A stretch of 64,000 nucleotides of DNA from Paenibacillus_AA sp045062745 (lineage in GTDB: Bacteria; Bacillota; Bacilli; Paenibacillales; NBRC-103111). Below the pieces are notes generated by a model that did no database searches, was not told the origin of the DNA, and saw only the letters and a list, made by a program, of their open reading frames with translations. The position numbers and the translations under genes are program-made. The stretch is taken from assembly GCF_045062745.1 (NCBI RefSeq), contig NZ_JBJGED010000008.1, forward strand, positions 1-64,000, written 5' to 3'. Shown here one piece after another: positions 1 to 8,767 of this stretch (its first letter is position 1; each line of letters begins with the position of its first letter).

Positions 1-110
1 GAGCTTCATCTCCACCCTCCTCAAGCAAAACCGACCGATTATTGCTTCCCTTCAGCTAGCCTATCGAGGGCATTTCCGCTTTTAATCTTGCGCCACCTAA
101 GTAGTAACGA

Positions 111-203
111 TCAGAAGAGCAAAAGGGGACACAATGCACTACCACAGTACGAACAAAAATTCCAATTGATTTGAACAGGTACTTTACATTTTGAGCATTG
201 CAT
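111..203 (-). CDS. 30-aa zinc-ribbon miniprotein (hypothetical)
   Basis: Short reading frame seen directly on the minus strand: ATG at 203, TGA at 111. It encodes two CxxC knuckles (CSKC near residues 3-6 and CSYC near 17-20), the pattern of a very small zinc ribbon. A GGGAGAAGGGGG purine tract lies a few bases before the ATG, and the 41-base promoter-like repeat lies just upstream, so expression is plausible. No homologue is recognised; it could also be the surviving start of a longer gene, because a TGA closes the frame soon after the second knuckle. Confidence 0.4.
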   Translation of the reverse strand: MQCSKCKVPVQINWNFCSYCGSALCPLLLF

Positions 204-225
204 CTAGAAGCCCCCTTCTCCCAAG

Positions 226-266
226 ATTGTATCAGGAAATCGTAACCTTTTGTAGAATTTTGGAAG
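226..266 (-). repeat. Promoter-like repeat, copy A
   Basis: This 41-base stretch matches 2747-2787 at 36 of 41 positions. Read on the minus strand both copies end in TGnTACAAT, an extended -10 box, preceded by an identical AT-rich stretch. Copy A lies 22 bases before the 30-aa zinc-ribbon ORF. Confidence 0.6.
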
Positions 267-346
267 TAGTTTCCGAGATTATCTTAGATATATAACAAAA
301 ATAGCACTATCACAATAAAAAAGCCCACCTAATATCGGTAGACCCT

Positions 347-766
347 TCACTCTTTACGACTCATTATATTGGAGAATATTTGACCTAATCGAATTGCATT
401 AAAATCATTAAACATTTCAAAATCACTTAAATACTTGCCCTGTATTGTAAACTGTTCATACCATTGTCCATTTCTTGTCACAATAACTTCCTCATGTATA
501 TCAGGAAATTGATCTGCAGTTAAATCTATAATAACACAATTGTGTTCTAGCCAAGCATGAGAACGTCCTTCTTTATCTATACCCCAAACATAATGCGCTT
601 GAATTCCTTTATTACTGAGAAACTTTGCAAATAAATGGCTTGTATCACCACAACAACCTCTCGGGAAATTCTCAAAGAAACTTGAGTTTGGAAACTCGTT
701 CAGTGGCATCAATTGAATCGTTTTTCTAAAAGCAAGGGCGTGCTCCCTAATTTTATCCTCTGTCAT
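347..766 (-). CDS. Transglutaminase-like cysteine protein
   Basis: A 139-residue protein with the spacing of a transglutaminase/papain-like triad: GCCGDTS (Cys38 or Cys39), SHAWLE (His70) and IIDLTADQF (Asp81). Such folds act as proteases, deamidases or amide transferases; the substrate cannot be read from sequence. I chose the ATG at 766 (MTEDKI) because GGAAGGAAAG precedes it well and its start overlaps the stop of the upstream zinc-ribbon gene by 4 bases; an in-frame ATG at 793 is the alternative. It is the last gene of the operon that starts at 2708. Confidence 0.6.
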   Translation of the reverse strand: MTEDKIREHALAFRKTIQLMPLNEFPNSSFFENFPRGCCGDTSHLFAKFLSNKGIQAHYVWGIDKEGRSHAWLEHNCVIIDLTADQFPDIHEEVIVTRNGQWYEQFTIQGKYLSDFEMFNDFNAIRLGQIFSNIMSRKE

Positions 767-972
767 CTCGCCACGCTTTCCTTCCAAAACCATCGCTCTT
801 CCCCATCTGCTTTTGTGTAGAAATGTTGATAGTACTTTTCTTTACAGCTTGGGCACTTCATTGTAACCTCTTCCCGTGTACGGTTCCAATCATCAGATTC
901 ATGGATTTCACGATACGTTCTTGATCCACAAGGACAAGGATGCTCTTTATTATAAGTTACTTCCCATGACAT
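763..972 (-). CDS. Small zinc-ribbon protein
   Basis: A 69-residue protein with CPCGS near residue 12 and CPSCKEKY near residue 40, so four cysteines in two CxxC-like pairs as in a zinc ribbon. It is rich in charged and aromatic residues and has no signal or membrane segment. The ATG at 972 has AGGGTGG at normal spacing, better than a GTG at 984. It sits between a broken YkgJ-type gene and the transglutaminase-like gene, overlapping the latter by 4 bases, so the two are probably translationally coupled. Function unknown. Confidence 0.55.
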   Translation of the reverse strand: MSWEVTYNKEHPCPCGSRTYREIHESDDWNRTREEVTMKCPSCKEKYYQHFYTKADGEERWFWKESVAR

Positions 973-986
973 ATTGCTAACCACCC

Positions 987-1524
987 TTATTCTGATTGTG
1001 ATTGCACACTAATTAACTGATATTTTATTTTTCCAACAACTTTTTTGATTGAATCAACTTGCTTTTTGAATTCTCTCCAATCAAACGTATGCATATCCTT
1101 GGTACACTTCATCATATCGATTGGGTAGCTTTATCATGGATGCCCATATGCGGCATGAGTTTTTGTGATCCCATCCAAGCTACATCAACTTTATTTCCTT
1201 TTGCTATGTCTTCAGGTCGTGTTTTGCTCACATCTTCATAATCTTCACATGGAGTATCAAAAACATGGAATACGCGACAAGCCAATTGTCTAACAGGATA
1301 CACCGAACATGAACCATCTAATAGAAATGACAAGTTGTTGTATCTTCATGATTTAGTAATTGTTCTGTAATTCTTTCATAGGTTCCATTATCAATTATTT
1401 CACTGACATACCATGATAGTCCCATGAGTTCGACTTGATTTAGTGGCATGGTAGGATTAAGACAACATAACAACCCTTCTGACACGCGATATTGCATTTC
1501 GATAGTCTCATTTTCATTCGGCAT
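987..1524 (-). pseudogene. YkgJ-type cysteine-cluster protein, frameshifted
   Basis: The frame from ATG 1524 runs to a stop just after CHFY (near 1318). Coding resumes in another frame with LDGSCSVYPVRQLACRVF, the conserved second half of the YkgJ (CxxCxxxCC) metal-binding family. Restoring one base at about 1318-1322 rejoins CHFY to LDGSC. A second shift near 1115-1125 is needed to reach a third open stretch (PIDMMKC... to TAA at 987). The rebuilt protein would have about 180 residues, normal for the family. Two separate lesions favour a decayed gene over one sequencing error. Confidence 0.6.
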
Positions 1525-1584
1525 TACAACTCCCAACGAAAAAGATGATTATTATAAACTTTACTGAAACATTTTTTACCGGCT

Positions 1585-1944
1585 TTAATAAAAACGAACC
1601 TGTTCTAATGCCTTCTTATTACGAGTCATTTTATCGAACTTCAGTTTAATCTCAGGAAAAACATTTCCCAGCGAATCATATATGCCTCTTTTGGTAAGGT
1701 GAATACTTTTTTCCATTAATTTGAGCACTGTTTTTTTGCCCGGCTCATTTATTACAAAATACTTCTTTGTATCATCGAAATTCACATATACGATATTGGC
1801 AAATGTATCTTTCAGAGATTCTAAGAAGTACAATGCATCGAGATCTGTAAAATCTTCGTTGAATAAAACTGAATAGTATCCATGAATCCTAATATGTTTG
1901 ATAACATCTTCAATAAATTCTGAAGAGTAAAGTTCTCTTATCAT
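1585..1944 (-). CDS. Hypothetical protein, 119 aa
   Basis: An intact AT-rich frame from ATG 1944. The product is soluble, mixed alpha/beta by eye, with a lysine-rich C-terminal third and no recognisable motif, signal peptide or membrane segment. It lies 32 bases behind the GIY-YIG gene and 60 bases ahead of the broken YkgJ-type gene on the same strand, so it belongs to the same operon. I do not recognise the family. Confidence 0.5.
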   Translation of the reverse strand: MIRELYSSEFIEDVIKHIRIHGYYSVLFNEDFTDLDALYFLESLKDTFANIVYVNFDDTKKYFVINEPGKKTVLKLMEKSIHLTKRGIYDSLGNVFPEIKLKFDKMTRNKKALEQVRFY

Positions 1945-1976
1945 AATAATCCCCCGTAATTCAGTAGATCCAGCAT

Positions 1977-2411
1977 TTATTTAAACTTTAAGAATTTCGG
2001 TTTCAGTATTACCGACAACATTTTTTCAAGCGCTTGACGATTTTCTTCATCTTCGAATTCAATCCAATGAACATTTAATAAACCATAGTTACCGCTAAAA
2101 AACCTATGCCATTTTTGGTTTTTTGAATCACCTCTTACAGGCTTGTAACACGCATCATAATGCAATGATATCCTGCTATTAAGGGGGCTTCCTTTCCCAA
2201 CATATAGTGTCTCGCCTGCACTGTTTTGATAAATATAAATTCCTCTTTTGTTTCTTACATTCAAATTTATGTAATTTTTAGTAGATTGAATCTGTGATAT
2301 ATCTTCTGGTTGTATATGAGTAATCTCAAAGCGATTCCATTTATCGAGCGGTAATAAATTACATCTAACTAGTAAATCTTCTATTGACTGTTTGAATATT
2401 TCCGAGTCCAT
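1977..2411 (-). CDS. GIY-YIG nuclease domain protein
   Basis: A 144-residue protein whose second half carries the GIY-YIG signature: RGIYIYQ, then LYVGKG about ten residues later, followed by an Arg in NSRISLH and a Glu in ALEKML at the places where the catalytic Arg and Glu sit. GIY-YIG domains cut DNA or RNA in repair, restriction and mobile-element proteins. The first 55 residues are an unrecognised N-terminal part. The ATG at 2411 has GGAGAGG upstream; a GTG at 2429 is possible. It is the second gene of the island operon. Confidence 0.7.
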   Translation of the reverse strand: MDSEIFKQSIEDLLVRCNLLPLDKWNRFEITHIQPEDISQIQSTKNYINLNVRNKRGIYIYQNSAGETLYVGKGSPLNSRISLHYDACYKPVRGDSKNQKWHRFFSGNYGLLNVHWIEFEDEENRQALEKMLSVILKPKFLKFK

Positions 2412-2441
2412 CACAGTCGCCCTCTCCACTACTAATGAATT

Positions 2442-2708
2442 TTAATTCAGTCGAGCGTATTCCGCCCTATGAAAAATAATATATTCACCAAGTTCTACAT
2501 CCTTAACTTTCCAACCAGCACCTTCCCATGCGTTAAGTTGGGTATGATTATGTTCATGTCCATGAGTCTCATTGTGCCACCATTGTTTACGTTTATAGGC
2601 GCTTGGTGGTAACGTAAACCCAAGTATATTTTCAATCTCTGAGTAAGTCATTTTCAACGTTACTCTATTTGAAAGATAATCTTTTAATGGGTCATACTTG
2701 GAAGCCAT
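2442..2708 (-). CDS. DUF7662-like small protein
   Basis: An 88-residue protein starting MASKYDPLKDYL and carrying SEIENILGFTLPPSAY, WWHNE and AWEGAGWKV. This is the pattern I associate with DUF7662 proteins (YDPL, TF.EIE.ILG..LP.SA, WW.N, W..AGW.V). No biochemical role is known to me; such proteins often sit in accessory regions next to nucleases, as here. Start ATG 2708 has a GGGGGA ribosome site. It heads the six-gene minus-strand operon, 38 bases behind the TACAAT box of copy B. Confidence 0.6.
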   Translation of the reverse strand: MASKYDPLKDYLSNRVTLKMTYSEIENILGFTLPPSAYKRKQWWHNETHGHEHNHTQLNAWEGAGWKVKDVELGEYIIFHRAEYARLN

Positions 2709-2746
2709 TCGATATCCCCCTAAGTCATTTTGTTATTGTTTATCTT

Positions 2747-2787
2747 ATTGTAGCAGGATATCGCAACAATTTGTAGAATTTTGGAAG
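2747..2787 (-). repeat. Promoter-like repeat, copy B
   Basis: Second copy of the 41-base element (36 of 41 identical to 226-266). On the minus strand it reads from an AT-rich conserved block into TGCTACAAT, an extended -10, and stands 38 bases before the first ATG of the operon at 2708. It is the most likely promoter of that operon. Confidence 0.55.
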
Positions 2788-2954
2788 AGATGTGACCCGA
2801 AATATTATCCTAATCATAATGGACGCGAAAAAAATGGTCGTAATCAAGAATATTAAAAAATGTATTGTCTTACTTCATTCGAGACAGCAAAATACCAATA
2901 CATTTGAAACGCTTGGAAGTAGATTAACCTGCTGCTAGGGTGAAATAATGAAAG

Positions 2955-3382
2955 GTGTTAACCTCCGAGTTACACTTGCGTAGCGCCTATATCAATAGAG
3001 AAAAGATAGCAGTTTTCCTCCGTAATGAACGGATAGGTGGCGGTAAAATCACGGGGCTTAGTGAAGCAGTAACAATCGAAGAAAACAACTTCCTTCGTGC
3101 TGTGTGCACGTTCTATTTTGCGAAGACAAAAAATAGATACTCATACAATGAACTCAACAAAAACACTGAACTTCTTAAGAATCCTTTTTTCGTCCAATTC
3201 ATTTTTACCTTAGCCTTCAATCCGGGTTCGAAATAGATTCGGATGCAACTCAACAAATTGCAAATCGTAATCTTGTCGTGACAAATGCCCTGCCGCTTAT
3301 AATCTATTATACAAACTTGACAAACGTAGCCAGTCTGGGCATGTATTTTTGTGGTACCTGTAAAAACTATGTTCTCTTGTAA
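2955..3382 (+). pseudogene. Unrecognised gene remnant with a frameshift
   Basis: A 93-codon plus-strand frame (GTG 2955 to TAG 3236) reads like protein, and coding character continues without a gap in a second frame from about 3224 (GFEIDSDATQQIA...) to TAA at 3380. One frameshift near 3222-3234 joins the two into roughly 140 residues. No good ribosome site or start is visible, so the 5' end may be missing too. I do not recognise the family. Positions 3383-3660 show nothing I can support. Confidence 0.35.
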
Positions 3383-3660
3383 ATCTAGGTTTTGATTAAA
3401 AGTTGAATCGGCAATAATAACAGTCGAATGCCATCGTTACTGCCTTGACAGGTGCGCAAAATATGCATTCCGCTTGCAGCTCCAACCTGGAAATTTTATT
3501 TTAATTCGGAGTAGTTTTTTACACCACAATTCTCCGGCTGGCGGCGTGGTTGTAATATCGGTACCTGTCTGTTAGCTTATTCCAAGAAAATCAACAACAA
3601 CGTTTAACATATCCTTTTGTTATACGTTCATCAAAATGACTTTCAATCTTACCTATTGTG

Positions 3661-4344
3661 TCAAATAGCCTGTTCTAACAACTGTCCATTCTCCTTCAAC
3701 CACAATTTCGCCTTATCCATCGTCGTAGTTTGTGCACGAACGATGTTCCAGAACCTCGGCGTGTGGTTCGCCTCGATCAAATGAGCGAGTTCATGGACAA
3801 TGACGTAGTCGATGACAAACATCGGAGCTTTAATCAACCGCCAGTTAAAATTAACGTTATCCTTCAAAGTGCAGGAACCCCAACGGTAGCGATTGTCAAC
3901 TATCTTTATTTCACCTATATTGACGCCGAGTAACCGGGCGAGCTGCTTTACCCGCGGGACCATTTTTTCTTTGGCCTTACATATATACCATTCGCGCAAG
4001 GATTCTACTTGTTTAGACGCCTGTGTAGCCGGAATAAGGAACCGTTGAGCGAATTGAACCTCGTCTAAACCAGCCCGAACGACTTCTATGCGATATTGTC
4101 GTCCCAAATAGAGCGCAGATTCACCGCTTACGAGTTCCTTCCCTGGAGCGTGGGGCAGGTCCTGATACTTCTGAGGGTGCCCTAATTTTTCATATATCCA
4201 TTGCCGCTTTGACGCAACAATCTGTTCGATTTTTTCGTCAGATGTACCTTCAGGCGCATGTACCACCACCCTGCGATCACGCTCAACAGTGATGGTTAGC
4301 TTGCTCCGCTTAGCGGATCTATGAATTATATATGTCAGTTCCAT
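3661..4344 (-). CDS. YgjP/SprT-like zinc metallopeptidase of the R-M operon
   Basis: A 227-residue M48/WLM-type metallopeptidase. The C-terminal half has RWGSC, NWRLIKAP and DYVIVHELAHL, then NHTPRFW; HELAH (about residues 184-188) supplies the zinc ligands and catalytic Glu. This family (YgjP, DUF45) is commonly encoded next to type I restriction systems; its substrate is unknown to me. The ATG at 4344 follows CGGAG at good spacing; a GTG at 4353 would overlap the hsdR stop by 4 bases. Either start keeps it coupled to hsdR as the last gene of the operon. Confidence 0.8.
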   Translation of the reverse strand: MELTYIIHRSAKRSKLTITVERDRRVVVHAPEGTSDEKIEQIVASKRQWIYEKLGHPQKYQDLPHAPGKELVSGESALYLGRQYRIEVVRAGLDEVQFAQRFLIPATQASKQVESLREWYICKAKEKMVPRVKQLARLLGVNIGEIKIVDNRYRWGSCTLKDNVNFNWRLIKAPMFVIDYVIVHELAHLIEANHTPRFWNIVRAQTTTMDKAKLWLKENGQLLEQAI

Positions 4345-4349
4345 CGCAA

Positions 4350-7300
4350 TCACTCCGCGTAGAGAATTATGTCATTGTTTTTCTCTGCGATTTCCATAAT
4401 CCGGCTGATGATATGAGCACGGTTTTTTACTATGCCGGGAAGTTGTAAAAAACCTTCTGAAAGTAATAACTTTTGAAGCTCAGATCTCAATTTGCTGCGG
4501 GCGGGAATGCTCTCCCAGAATCCTGTCAACCTTAATTCACGCTCAACAACTAAAAAAGTTTGCTGTGTCAGATTAACGAGCGTAGAGATCTCATCGTCAC
4601 TTAAATCTTTTTCACCATAAATCTCACGTTTAAAACTTCTGAACAGTGGCATCTGCTTCTTACGATGGAGTCCATAGGTTTGCTCCTTACTGGCGTTTAT
4701 GATGCGTTCACGCAGCTTTTCTAGTTCCTCATAGATCTTTTTCCAGTTGTCGCGGAACTCTTCAAAAACTGCTGCTAGTGCTGCGGCAAAAGAGGCCTGA
4801 AGATCTGGGTCGTCGTTTATTTCAATATCAATATGATGGCGAATGGCATGTTCAATTTCAGCCGCTTTAGTCTTGGTCCGGTTACGCTTGCTTAATTGTT
4901 TTTGAAAGTCCTCATCCAGTATAGAGATTGGTTCGACCTTCACCTCAATCCCTTTTGACTCAAGATATGTGTCGGTAATACTTCGAAGTTTTGATGGGAT
5001 TCCTTTCATACTCAAACGCTCGTCGCGGAAGTGTTTCCCTGCTAATACATTAATTTCTGCTAGCGCCTGGTAGTCAGCTATATAGTCGAGAGCTTGCCGG
5101 GCGGGGAACACTAAGTTTAGGCATCTGGTCAGCTTCTTGAACGCCAGCATGAAGTCGAAACGGAGATCTTCATCATAGAATAGATCGAAGAACGCATCGA
5201 AATCGGTCAAATCCGTCAGGCCGTTTTTCTTGAGCAGATCCATAATTGCGGCATGGCTAACAATAAGTTCACGAAGCTCATCCTCGGGGAAACTGAGAGC
5301 GTCGATCACCTCTTTTTGCTCCCGCTCGTCATATGTGTCAATCGCTTTTTTAAGATGATGACCGATACCCACATAATCGACTACGAATCCTTTGTCCTTG
5401 AACTTACCACCAACACGATTCACACGTGCGATAGCTTGAAGCAGATTGTGAGCAACGATCACCTTATCGAGATACATCACCTGTTCGACCGGCGCATCAA
5501 ATCCGGTTAATAGCATGTTGTTTACTATTATGATACCTAGGTCTCCAGAGACTCCATCATCTTTATCTACATTACCAAAAGTCATCTTAAAACTTTTGAT
5601 GCTCTTCTCATGCTTGGACTTGTCGGAGTAGTTCTTAAGGTGAGGCAAGTCGTTGTGATTACCCGAGATGATGACGTCCGTTGTAAGTTTCTTTAATTGA
5701 TCCAGTTTAATCTTCCTCGGATTAGACTGTTCCAATTCGACAATCGCTGCCTTAAGAGCATCATCAATGTGTTTCTTGTATCTCACAGCAGCTTCCCGGG
5801 AGGTGGCGACCACTTGGGCCTTGTAGCCATTTGGGAACACATGTTTCAAATAGTGCTTTACCATGTCTTCGGATTTGGCGGCGATCGTAGGTTCTGCTTC
5901 CAGGTAAGCTTCGCGGGAACCATAGCCAAGAATCTCCATACGTTGATGAAGATTGTAGTCGCTGAATACATCCTCAAAAGCAGCGTCCATTTCCAACTGG
6001 TCTGTTACCTCTGCGTTGTGGGTGCGACCTTCGTAAACGATTTCTAAGGTCACTCTATCTTCGATTGCCTGACGCATGGTGTATTTATCTATGTAGTCAC
6101 CGAAAACCTTCTCGGTTTTATCAATGGGTGTGCCAGTATAGCCAATGCGGGTGGCATTTGGGATTCCCTTATCAAGATTAGCCCCTAACATTGCATATTG
6201 GGAGCGGTGTGCCTCGTCTGTCATTACCAGTATGTACGGGCTCGGATTCAGCTCTGGAAAAGTCTCAGTTAGATCAATCTCACGGAACTTGTGTATCATG
6301 GCCATAACCAGGTCCGAGGAGTCTGAACGCAGCAGTTCTTTCAGCTTACTGATACTATCCGCAACCTTGACAGTAAAGCCAATACTTTTACTGGTCTCAG
6401 CCAGTTGATCTTCCAACTGGGTCCGATCGGTCACAAACACCACCTTCCAATGGGAGAGTTCGGCATGACGATACATTTCACGAACCATAAACATCATCGT
6501 AAGCGATTTACCTGAACCTTGTGTATGCCAGATAATACCACTGCGATCACGACGGCTATGGCCTTCTAGAAGGCGTTTGACAGCTAGTTTGACTGCACGG
6601 AATTGCTGGTAGCGGCCCACAATTTTAATGGTCTCACCCTTATCGTTGGTGGCAAATAATGTGAAGGTGCGGATAAGGTCGAGCAGATTGTCACGATCCA
6701 ACATCCCGGCGACCAATCTCTGTTGGTCGTTGGGACTGCTGTTACCATGTTCAAGCTCGTCGACTGTGCGCGGATAAGGATCCGCCCAGCGATAGAAGTG
6801 TTTCTCATTGTGGGTGGTAATGGTTCCGAACTTGGCCTCGTTGCGGCAGGTGACAATGACAATCTGATTATAATAAAACAACGGCGCACTGCCTTCGCCC
6901 TTCGCGCCACGCTGTTCACTATAACGGAGTATTTGGTCGATAGCTTCAGGGAGCGCATCTTTTACCTTAGGCGATTTACACTCTACCACCACCACCGGCA
7001 AGCCGTTGAGGAATAGAACGATGTCAAGAATGATGTGATGCTCGGTACCTAGGATACGCACTTTGAACTGACAAACTGCGATAAAGCGATTGTTGTCCTT
7101 GTGTGTGAAGTCCACAAAACGCACCGATGGACTTTTCTCGCCTGTCAGGCGATTCTCACTGACGCTGGTGTTTTCTACTAACAAGTTAAAAACATGACGG
7201 TTATTCTGAATCAGGCTCGTACCAGGAAAACTAGCAGTGAGTTGCTTGACCGCATATTCCAACTGATCGTCTTCCAGCCACGGGTTGATAATCTTGACCT

Positions 7301-7484
7301 GCTCCCGTAGAACAGGTAGCATCACAACCTCACTGAAACTCTGGCGGTGACTTTCGATCGGGTGTTGGCTTTTGTTGAGGTCGATGATTTCCCACTTTAA
7401 CCCCGCAAGTTGTTCAAGCAATGGCTTCTCAACGTGGTTACGTTCGTCTATCTTTATATGCTGAGGGGTTTTGTCGTCGCTCAT
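4350..7484 (-). CDS. hsdR: Type I restriction enzyme, R subunit
   Basis: A 1,044-residue translocase/endonuclease subunit. The N-terminal nuclease domain has DIVLFLNGLPVVVVECKSP (PD-(D/E)xK core, about residues 155-172). The SF2 motor follows with Walker A HTQGSGKS (about 320), DEAH in TDEAHRS (about 425), YTGTP, LLTGFDAP and QAIARVNR. The C-terminal 300 residues are helical and would dock on the M/S core. It cuts unmodified DNA after ATP-driven translocation. Length is normal and no motif is broken. Its ATG overlaps the hsdS stop by one base (TGATG), so translation is coupled. Confidence 0.95.
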   Translation of the reverse strand: MSDDKTPQHIKIDERNHVEKPLLEQLAGLKWEIIDLNKSQHPIESHRQSFSEVVMLPVLREQVKIINPWLEDDQLEYAVKQLTASFPGTSLIQNNRHVFNLLVENTSVSENRLTGEKSPSVRFVDFTHKDNNRFIAVCQFKVRILGTEHHIILDIVLFLNGLPVVVVECKSPKVKDALPEAIDQILRYSEQRGAKGEGSAPLFYYNQIVIVTCRNEAKFGTITTHNEKHFYRWADPYPRTVDELEHGNSSPNDQQRLVAGMLDRDNLLDLIRTFTLFATNDKGETIKIVGRYQQFRAVKLAVKRLLEGHSRRDRSGIIWHTQGSGKSLTMMFMVREMYRHAELSHWKVVFVTDRTQLEDQLAETSKSIGFTVKVADSISKLKELLRSDSSDLVMAMIHKFREIDLTETFPELNPSPYILVMTDEAHRSQYAMLGANLDKGIPNATRIGYTGTPIDKTEKVFGDYIDKYTMRQAIEDRVTLEIVYEGRTHNAEVTDQLEMDAAFEDVFSDYNLHQRMEILGYGSREAYLEAEPTIAAKSEDMVKHYLKHVFPNGYKAQVVATSREAAVRYKKHIDDALKAAIVELEQSNPRKIKLDQLKKLTTDVIISGNHNDLPHLKNYSDKSKHEKSIKSFKMTFGNVDKDDGVSGDLGIIIVNNMLLTGFDAPVEQVMYLDKVIVAHNLLQAIARVNRVGGKFKDKGFVVDYVGIGHHLKKAIDTYDEREQKEVIDALSFPEDELRELIVSHAAIMDLLKKNGLTDLTDFDAFFDLFYDEDLRFDFMLAFKKLTRCLNLVFPARQALDYIADYQALAEINVLAGKHFRDERLSMKGIPSKLRSITDTYLESKGIEVKVEPISILDEDFQKQLSKRNRTKTKAAEIEHAIRHHIDIEINDDPDLQASFAAALAAVFEEFRDNWKKIYEELEKLRERIINASKEQTYGLHRKKQMPLFRSFKREIYGEKDLSDDEISTLVNLTQQTFLVVERELRLTGFWESIPARSKLRSELQKLLLSEGFLQLPGIVKNRAHIISRIMEIAEKNNDIILYAE

Positions 7485-8767
7485 CAGACCATAACCTCCG
7501 AATCCAGCAAGGGTGCAACGGGCTTCTTGCCTGTAAGCAAGTCTTGCATTAGCGCTGATTTAAGGGAGTTCAGTTTGTGGAGTTCAGAATAAAGATTTTC
7601 AATTCTTTTGATAATTGAATCTAATATTTCTGAGATTTTCACCTGCTCGCTTGGATTCGCTATTGGAATGAGTAGTTTCCTTATCGTTGGCAGATTAAGA
7701 CCTGCTTTTGCCCCAGATTCATTTAGCTTCTCGAACTGACTTTGCCCACCTCTCCCCGAAAGATACCAACCAACAAATCTTGCATCTACTTTAGAGGGTA
7801 ATAGACGTACCAATGCAATATGCTGATTCACGTATCCTTCTCCAAACTGTTTAGGAATAACACCTATTATACCTAGGTCTGCAGTAATTGAAATCAGGAT
7901 GTCACCTGCTGCAATTGACGTACGTTTTCCTTCTGACGATTTCGGCAGACTTACACGAACTAAATTGTCTAAACGCAGATTTATATGCTCCCTCGTAAGG
8001 TTACCAATTCGAAGAAATGTAGCCCCTTCGACACTGTAGAATTGTGCCCATCCCCTTGAACCACTGGTCACGAACTCAACAACAGTATCTAGCTCTACAA
8101 CATTCCAGTCTACCGGAATCCTACCTAATGGTGAGTCTTTAAATTGATGTGTCAGTTCGGAACGTACATTGCCATGTTCATCGATGCCGCGGGTGAGAAG
8201 GTCTTGCATTAGGCCGGTCTTGATACGCTTCTGTTTGGCAATCAATGCCTGTGTCTGATCAATTGCTTGATCTACAGTAGAAAGAATTTCGGCGATTTTG
8301 TTTTGCTCTTGTATGTCAGGATAAGGTACTTTCCAATTCAAAGTTTCCCCTGGGTTTACTCGGACATGGCTATTTGTTGTACCAACCGCCGAATTCTGTA
8401 GCCTTCGGCGGAAAAAGTCAGTTTCAAACCAATATCTATAGTAATTAAGTGATACCGCTTTTTGTTTTGCCTTGTAAGCAATAAACTCTGTCGAACAACA
8501 GTGTCTTCGGTAAGAATTAGACGGGTCGACCACAGATACGCGGGAAGTTCGTGGGTTTAACTTTGACAGTAAAACAACCGGTTCAGACAAGAGCGTTTTG
8601 TTGCTCTCGATCTCTCGCCCAAATTCGATTGCGGGGCCGCGACTCGCATCAAAGGCCGGAAGGCTGTGGTGAGCGAATTCTTCGTTTGGAAATAGAAAAG
8701 GACAAATTGAGCCCTTGCTGATCTCAAACAAATCACCAAGCTTAACCTGTGGAAAAGATTCACACAT
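7484..8767 (-). CDS. hsdS: Type I restriction enzyme, specificity subunit
   Basis: A 427-residue S subunit with the usual two-fold layout: target-recognition domain 1 (about 5-160), a conserved helical spacer containing LMQDLLTRGI (about 165-205), target-recognition domain 2 (about 215-380), and a second helical repeat ending in LMQDLLTGKKPV. The two LMQDLLT repeats are the internal duplication that sets the spacing of the split DNA target. It overlaps hsdM by 8 bases. The sequence recognised cannot be deduced. No recombinase gene or second hsdS copy lies nearby, so phase variation by shuffling is not indicated. Confidence 0.93.
   Translation of the reverse strand: MCESFPQVKLGDLFEISKGSICPFLFPNEEFAHHSLPAFDASRGPAIEFGREIESNKTLLSEPVVLLSKLNPRTSRVSVVDPSNSYRRHCCSTEFIAYKAKQKAVSLNYYRYWFETDFFRRRLQNSAVGTTNSHVRVNPGETLNWKVPYPDIQEQNKIAEILSTVDQAIDQTQALIAKQKRIKTGLMQDLLTRGIDEHGNVRSELTHQFKDSPLGRIPVDWNVVELDTVVEFVTSGSRGWAQFYSVEGATFLRIGNLTREHINLRLDNLVRVSLPKSSEGKRTSIAAGDILISITADLGIIGVIPKQFGEGYVNQHIALVRLLPSKVDARFVGWYLSGRGGQSQFEKLNESGAKAGLNLPTIRKLLIPIANPSEQVKISEILDSIIKRIENLYSELHKLNSLKSALMQDLLTGKKPVAPLLDSEVMV

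Noticed and set aside
2819..2938. 39-codon plus-strand frame starting MDAKKMVV
   Set aside because: Protein-like but without a ribosome site; listed only as part of possible decayed sequence.
7484..8767. Phase-variable hsdS shuffling
   Set aside because: No inverted hsdS copy, partial specificity gene or recombinase is present in the window.
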